A DNA stretch of 64,000 nt from Ptiloglossa arizonensis (lineage: Eukaryota; Arthropoda; Insecta; Hymenoptera; Colletidae): NCBI RefSeq assembly GCF_051014685.1, contig NC_135055.1:23395501-23459500 (forward strand), given 5' to 3'. The notes under the pieces were generated by a model, which saw only the letters and a program-made list of their open reading frames with translations, was not told the origin of the DNA and did no database searches. The position numbers were made by a program, and so were the translations under genes. Of the stretch, positions 58,701-64,000 are shown in pieces (within the stretch, counting starts at the first letter, position 1; every line of letters begins with the position of its first letter).

Positions 58701-60128
58701 CTTCACCTGTTGCATGGAAAACACTCGCTCCCAATGGCCTCGTTTCCTTTTAAGACCGTGACTTATCAGCCAGAGGCGATCGTCCGCGGATGGCTTTTTC
58801 CCCCGTTTGGTTGCATACGCGTTGCGTTAACGCCGGACGGTTAGATATCGCATCGATTTCCTTTCGTTCGTGGAATTACGTCGGCGACAAAAAGAGGAAA
58901 TAAAACAAGTTCCATGGCTCTCTTGGACGTTGATTTTAATTTCCGTTGAACGTCACCTGTTGCGCTCGGTGCATCCAGTCTCGTCGTCGCGTACGTCGAA
59001 CAACCGTGATGCAAAGGAGAACGGACGACGATGCTTTTATTCCGGAGTGTAAAATTATACGGTACGGAGGATGGATGTTAAGGCGAGGTGACGTTAATGC
59101 GCAACATACGTGGAAACGTAAGATCGAATTGGTAAACTTTATCGTCGGCCATGGTGCTGGCTGCACCAGTCGCGCGTTCAAACGTATCGCAGCGAGTCGA
59201 TTTTGTCAACGAAACCTACGTTCTCGTCGAATACGCGTACACTCCTGTACGCTCTTCTCTCGTCGATCGAGTACGCGTTATCAATCTCGAATTACCATTT
59301 CAAAGGCTCCGGTATCGAACAATGTCTCATTAGCGATCGTTAATTGGATTCGTTTCTCTCGGATCGTTCCGTACGCTCGATTACGCGCAATTAACGAGAG
59401 TTCTTCGTGCAGAAATGCAGCGAGGTTTCCTTCTCCGCGTCTGAAAAAGACACCGAGGAGCATCCGAATCGGGAAATGTCCTATTTCGGGGAAGATTTTC
59501 CACGTACGACTCATTTTTCGAACCTCGTCTCGTTCTGGAAGCCGATCAAAGTCTTCGAGACCGAGGAACTTGATCGGAAAAACAGGCAATAAATTTCGAG
59601 ATAAGCGAAACGGACGAATTTTTGCGACACAGTTGCTCGATGGACGATGCAAATTAAGTTAAATAAATTTATATTCCGTTTACGGTACGCTCTGTGCGTT
59701 ACGAAATATTATCGATAACCGGTAAATAATTGTCGACCGTGACTATTATCGTTTCGATTCGTGTTTATTAATAGCGAATAAAAAAGCGATCGATAACGCG
59801 GATAAGTAATTGGCCGGGAACGAAAGATGCCTCTAAAAATTGCCTCGTTATCGATCCAGTGTGTTATCGTTTGAACGAAATTAACGCACAATACGATATC
59901 GATACGTTTCCTGTGAAAATTTCTGGATTTTCGAACTCGTAACTTCGGTACGGGGAGAACGCGATAGCCGAGAAGGTGGCACCAAACGGCGGATTCTTAG
60001 AATCGCGATGTCATTTCCAAGAATTTCCGCGGGATCGATATCAACGATCCCAGGGAGAAGCGATGGGAAAATAACCAAGACCGAGACTAAATTCCAATAA
60101 CTTTAAGTATCCGTTCCTTCATCGAAAC

Positions 60129-60154
60129 ATGTTTGTTTCCTTGGAAACAAACAT
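60129..60154. repeat. Perfect 12-bp inverted repeat with 2-base centre
   Basis: ATGTTTGTTTCC (60129-60140) and GGAAACAAACAT (60143-60154) are exact reverse complements around TT. The arms contain TGTTTGTTT, a forkhead-type binding word, so it could be a paired protein-binding site or a hairpin. No function is shown. Confidence 0.7.
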
Positions 60155-61096
60155 CTCGAGAAGGGTAAACACGATCGTTGGAATAATAAATTATTAGTTC
60201 TAGTCGCGTATTATTTGAAAGAGCGACAGGAGTAATAATAACGATGGTGGTACACCTAGTAGTATCGACCGTGGCAGTGGCGATAGTCTCGAATCTTTGA
60301 GGGGAACGCGTTGTTCCTACGCGTAAAAAGAAGGCAAACAGCGTCGAATCGGTTTCGTTTTCAATTTACTCGTTAGAGCTCGGATATAAGAATATCGGTG
60401 GTAGGTTTGCGAACTCTTCGACTCGGAAGATGCTCCGTCGTTTGGTAAAACGACACCGGTTCGACTCGCGTAGGAGGAGTCGCTCTCCCTTGCGAAGTAC
60501 GTTGAATACGAATTGGCATTTTGCGCGATATTTTGGCAACATTGGGACAAAGGTTCGACGAAACGACTTTTATATCGGACCCTTCGGGCCGAGTACACGC
60601 GAACCCTCGTCGGTGATCCTTCGTCGAGTTTCCCGAATGCAAGTGCCTCTTATCCTTTTTCGGCTCGAGATGTTTTTCTCGGTGGATCGGCTCGGTTGCT
60701 TCGATAATTGCACGAATCGGGATACCCGTGGCAATTTCCAGTTCCGTTTCGTTACGAGCGTCGTGTTTCTGCCGTGGCAGATATGCATCGGAATCGTTCC
60801 CATAAATTTATTTTAAACTTTTGCTCGCCGGCCCACCGATACCGCGAACGAGGAATAATTATTACCCGCGTGCGTTGTTCGAGCGAAATAACGTTGCACG
60901 GGCAACGTTATCTCGCACAATTGTCCTACCGAATTGTTCGAGAATCGGTCCACTCGGAGCACGCGTTCGCCAATTGGCGCGTCAATGACCGTATCGTCGA
61001 AATAAAGGAAACTCGCGGAACCGCAATTAACGTAACCGAGGTCTATTTCGATCGCGCGAGGGGAGTTCGGCTCGGTTCCTTTTCGCATCGAAATCG

Positions 61097-61100
<4 letters not shown>

Positions 61101-61136
<36 letters not shown>
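61101..61136. repeat. (ACG)12 trinucleotide microsatellite
   Basis: Twelve perfect ACG units. They produce Thr, Arg or Ser/Asp runs in several frames on both strands, which explains the spurious homopolymeric frames there. Confidence 0.9.
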
Positions 61137-61137
<1 letters not shown>

Positions 61138-62036
61138 CGACGTGAATTTGTTTGTCCGCGGCGCACGGAATGCGCGAGTCGCCGGAATCGTTGAATAATT
61201 AATGCCGCATTGAAAATACCGGGGCCGAACGAAAACGTCCGGGCCAACGACGAGTACGGATCGAGCCGCTGGATTTTCACCGATTAATCCGGCCAACCCG
61301 CGAGAACGGGTAATTACTCTGCGGTGTACGTTGAACGCTTCGATAAATAGTCCGCGCGACGAACATTTTCAACGCGAACGAAACTTCGGGCTTGTATAAT
61401 TCCGACGCGCTCGTGTAACTTGCGCAACGCGAGCCGCACTTTTACTCTCCGCTTTGCAATTTCGATTCGTTCCTCGAGGATCGAAGGAATCTCTCGCAGG
61501 TAAACGAGAGGAGAACGCGTATTTCGAGGATTTCCTCGCGCGTGTATCTTGGTTCGCGTCCGATGCGAAATGTAATTCCTCGCGTCGAGCTGGCCCGTGG
61601 TAAAAATATTTGCCATCTTCGAGCTCGCGTCGTCGAATCCCCGCCAAGGAATATCTTTCCTCGACGAGGCGCTCGTACATCACCGTTTTTCCGCGCAACG
61701 ATTCAAACGAGCCCGCGATCAGCTTGGCGACTACGCGCGCGAATCGGTCGCTACGACCCCCGATAAACGCGACAAATCGTATGATTTATTCAAGAGGTTC
61801 TCGCTCGTCGTCGATAAAAATTCCTCCTTCGAACTCCTCCTCACCTTTCCGAGACGCGAATTTCGAAACGGTGTTTCTTCGTTCCAGCTGCGATTTCGTT
61901 CGGCCCGTTGTCGACGAATATGGTAATTAAACGCTACTCAAGGTGAACGAGCGATAAATTATGCTCGAATTAAAATGTTTCGAGCATTCGTTCAATTACG
62001 GTCTCGGCGACCACGTTGAACCGTATACGCGATATC

Positions 62037-62064
62037 GATTCGCGATTCGCGATTCGCGATTCGC
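62037..62064. repeat. Heptanucleotide tandem repeat (GATTCGC)4
   Basis: Four exact copies of GATTCGC, followed by GCGAGA-type sequence. Non-coding. Confidence 0.9.
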
Positions 62065-63199
62065 GAGAGAGCCGTTCGTGACTTTGACAAAACACGAAGA
62101 TCGCTCGGGTGCATTATAACTGGCAGATTGCCCGCGTCTAAACTCGGAACGTAATCTTTGCATCATCGTTACAGCGGCGACTGTTTATCGGGGCGTGAAT
62201 TATCGTCGCCGGGAAAAGTAGTTTCGTTCGAAGCTCGTTAGCCATAAATAATGCCAGGTTTCCCGTCGTTTCGATTTCCTTCCTCGCTCGTTCGCGAGGG
62301 CAACCCCGAGTACCGTTTCGGTTTACTCGCGCGCGCGCGCGCACGTTCGCGCGAAATTACGGGTAAAATCGACGTCGATTCCGATCGTTCTCGTTCCAGA
62401 ACACGGAGAAAAGCTTCGTCGAAGGTTTTTACGCGAGACCGAATTCTCCTGGAAGATTTATCGGAAACGTTTGCGCGAACGTGGATCGACGGGGTAACCG
62501 GAGAACCACCGGAGGTGGTCGTCGTTGCTCGAGATCGAATCGGGTCTCGAGACGAGAACGTAAAATTAAAATAAAAAAAAGTTTCGTCGGAGCTCGCCGG
62601 GCCGTCTCGAGATTCGAGTTCTTCGTTCCCGAGACGAACGTTTCGAAAATCGTTGGCGATACTTTTCTTCCACGCGGACCGGACGAGTGTATCTCTTGTC
62701 GCTCGATAAGTTTCGTCGGAACCTCTCCAACCTGTCGATCCGGGCACGTTTCACCCGTAAGAATTTCTTCGAGCGAACCAGTGCCCGGATTCCGGATAAC
62801 CGCGCGGTAAAAGGTTAACGATGAAAATCTGCTCCCGAGGAGACGATAAATTTAATCCGGATCTTCGTAAAACGTTTACACGGAACGAGGAGATAAAAAG
62901 GTGGAAAATATTTTGCGAGAGCTTTCCTATCTGTTGACTCACCGCTACCCGATACGCTACCGATAATTCAGCCGAACGAGGCTTCGTTTTACCGCGGTTG
63001 GAACGTTCCGCGAGGACGACGCCTCGAGAGGGACGGAGGGAGTATTCGAGCAAACCCTTTCGCCGGTCTGGATTTCTCCGAAATCTCGGTATCGTTCGGG
63101 GCGGTTCGCAGGTAACGAAACCGATAAAAGGTAGCACCGAGATAAGGTGAAAGATAACGGGAAAGGTTATTTCGCGACGTCGCCGGAACGAACAACGTT

Positions 63200-63209
63200 C
63201 CCCCCCCCC
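63200..63209. repeat. Poly-C run (10 C)
   Basis: Ten consecutive C in GC-rich non-coding DNA, similar to the longer run at 21294. Confidence 0.7.
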
Positions 63210-64000
63210 GGTCGAACGAGCCGAAACGTTTCGACGAAATTATCGAAAAGAGCACCGCGGGACCAAGAATTAGCAAGATTAGGGGAGCGAACCGAGCGAG
63301 CCTATAAAATTAGCCGCCCGATAGGGGAGCACCGCTATTGCCTGGCCGGGGTGATTCAATTTTTTCTTTCCCTAGCCCACCATTTACCGTATTAAGTCCG
63401 TTTGAGTTATCGATCGTCCGAAACGCGATCGAATCGAAAGTAATTTTTCACCGGAGCCATTCCGAGAAGTAGGGCCGATATTCGCGGAGACTTAATTTCG
63501 GCCTACGTTTGCTCGATCGAGATATTTACGAGGGTCGTTTCCGTCAATGACGGATCAATTGGCGGATTACGCCCGAGTCTCCGATCGGACTAACGGGGCA
63601 ATCGACCACGCGCGAATACAACTCTACGAGCAATTACGTACGATCCGGACAAGGTGTACACCGTTCCCTTCGAATCGAAATTATCGTACTCGTTTCTCGA
63701 TTTTTCATAATCGATTCGCGTTTCATCGGGATAGGAGAGCGGGAAACGGGAGCCGCCGCGCGATTCTACGAAACCAGGGACACCGAGACGAGACGAGACT
63801 CGTTTCTCGTCGTTCCTCGTCGCGAATACGCGATTCTCCGATACGGAGAACTCGATCCAATTGTCCACAGGGGACGAACAATTGCGGTGACTCAATTCCT
63901 CCGCTTGATTGTCTCGCGATGCGCTCGAGTCGATGGACGTACGCTTCCGTCGAGACTGTTTCGTTTTGCTCGGTAACCTTTTATTTCTCCAAGAAATTAC

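Larger units (their letters stand above)
55513..64000. other. Upstream/intergenic CpG-rich DNA, no supported gene
   Basis: Upstream of the receptor's ATG on its strand. It presumably includes the 5' UTR, possibly with untranslated exons, and the promoter. No coding region is supported. Many overlapping frames are Arg/Ser-rich by-products of TCGA-rich sequence. A minus-strand initiator match TTCAGTC at about 57516 and a TATAAA at 57701-57696 are possible but weak promoter signs. Repeats are listed separately. Confidence 0.5.

Noticed and set aside
61027..61296. Ser-rich or Thr-rich small proteins around 61.1 kb
   Set aside because: The homopolymer runs come from the (ACG)12 microsatellite read in different frames.

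Overview
The window looks like nuclear DNA from an insect, most likely a hymenopteran and plausibly a bee. Three things suggest this: genes with many short introns (GT...AG), a pyrokinin/PBAN-type neuropeptide receptor together with a small sigma-class GST cluster, and long non-coding stretches very rich in CpG and in TCGA/CGATCGA words, a composition known from bee genomes. The species cannot be fixed from sequence alone. There are no prokaryotic features.

Layout. At the left edge (1-481, + strand) are the last two coding exons of an SLC22/organic-cation-transporter-like MFS gene. Facing it tail to tail (2127-8361, - strand) is a complete nine-exon paralogue, whose frame is continuous across all proposed junctions and gives 575 aa. 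A TATA/Inr core promoter with a CCAAT box and a CRE palindrome at about 11.12-11.25 kb, on the minus strand, is the best candidate for its start. From about 11.25 to 32.2 kb no protein-coding gene could be supported; there is one candidate 5' UTR exon near 27.33 kb.

From 32.2 to 44.6 kb lies a tandem array of three sigma-class glutathione S-transferase genes (called A, B and C here), all on the + strand. Exon 2 is 168 bp in each, with the same phases. B and C keep the catalytic Tyr8 and the glutathione contacts. A has Cys at the catalytic Tyr position and Gly at the conserved Trp, yet its gene is intact. B has lost the last intron. The stretch around B and C (about 35-44 kb) is clearly more AT-rich and poorer in CpG than the rest.

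From 45.7 to 55.5 kb, on the - strand, is a complete five-exon gene for a pyrokinin/PBAN-family GPCR (595 aa as modelled) with a 6.6-kb second intron and an unusually long cytoplasmic tail. Reading through either of its last two donors would give shorter tails. From 55.5 kb to the right end there is only CpG-rich upstream or intergenic DNA with microsatellites and a perfect 12-bp inverted repeat.

The genes do not form one pathway. They are neighbours: solute transport (SLC22-like), detoxification or prostaglandin/lipid-peroxide chemistry (GSTs) and neuropeptide signalling (pyrokinin receptor). The most unusual points are the sigma GST with a replaced active site, the intron loss inside the array, and a short mariner-like palindrome in the 3' flank of GST A.
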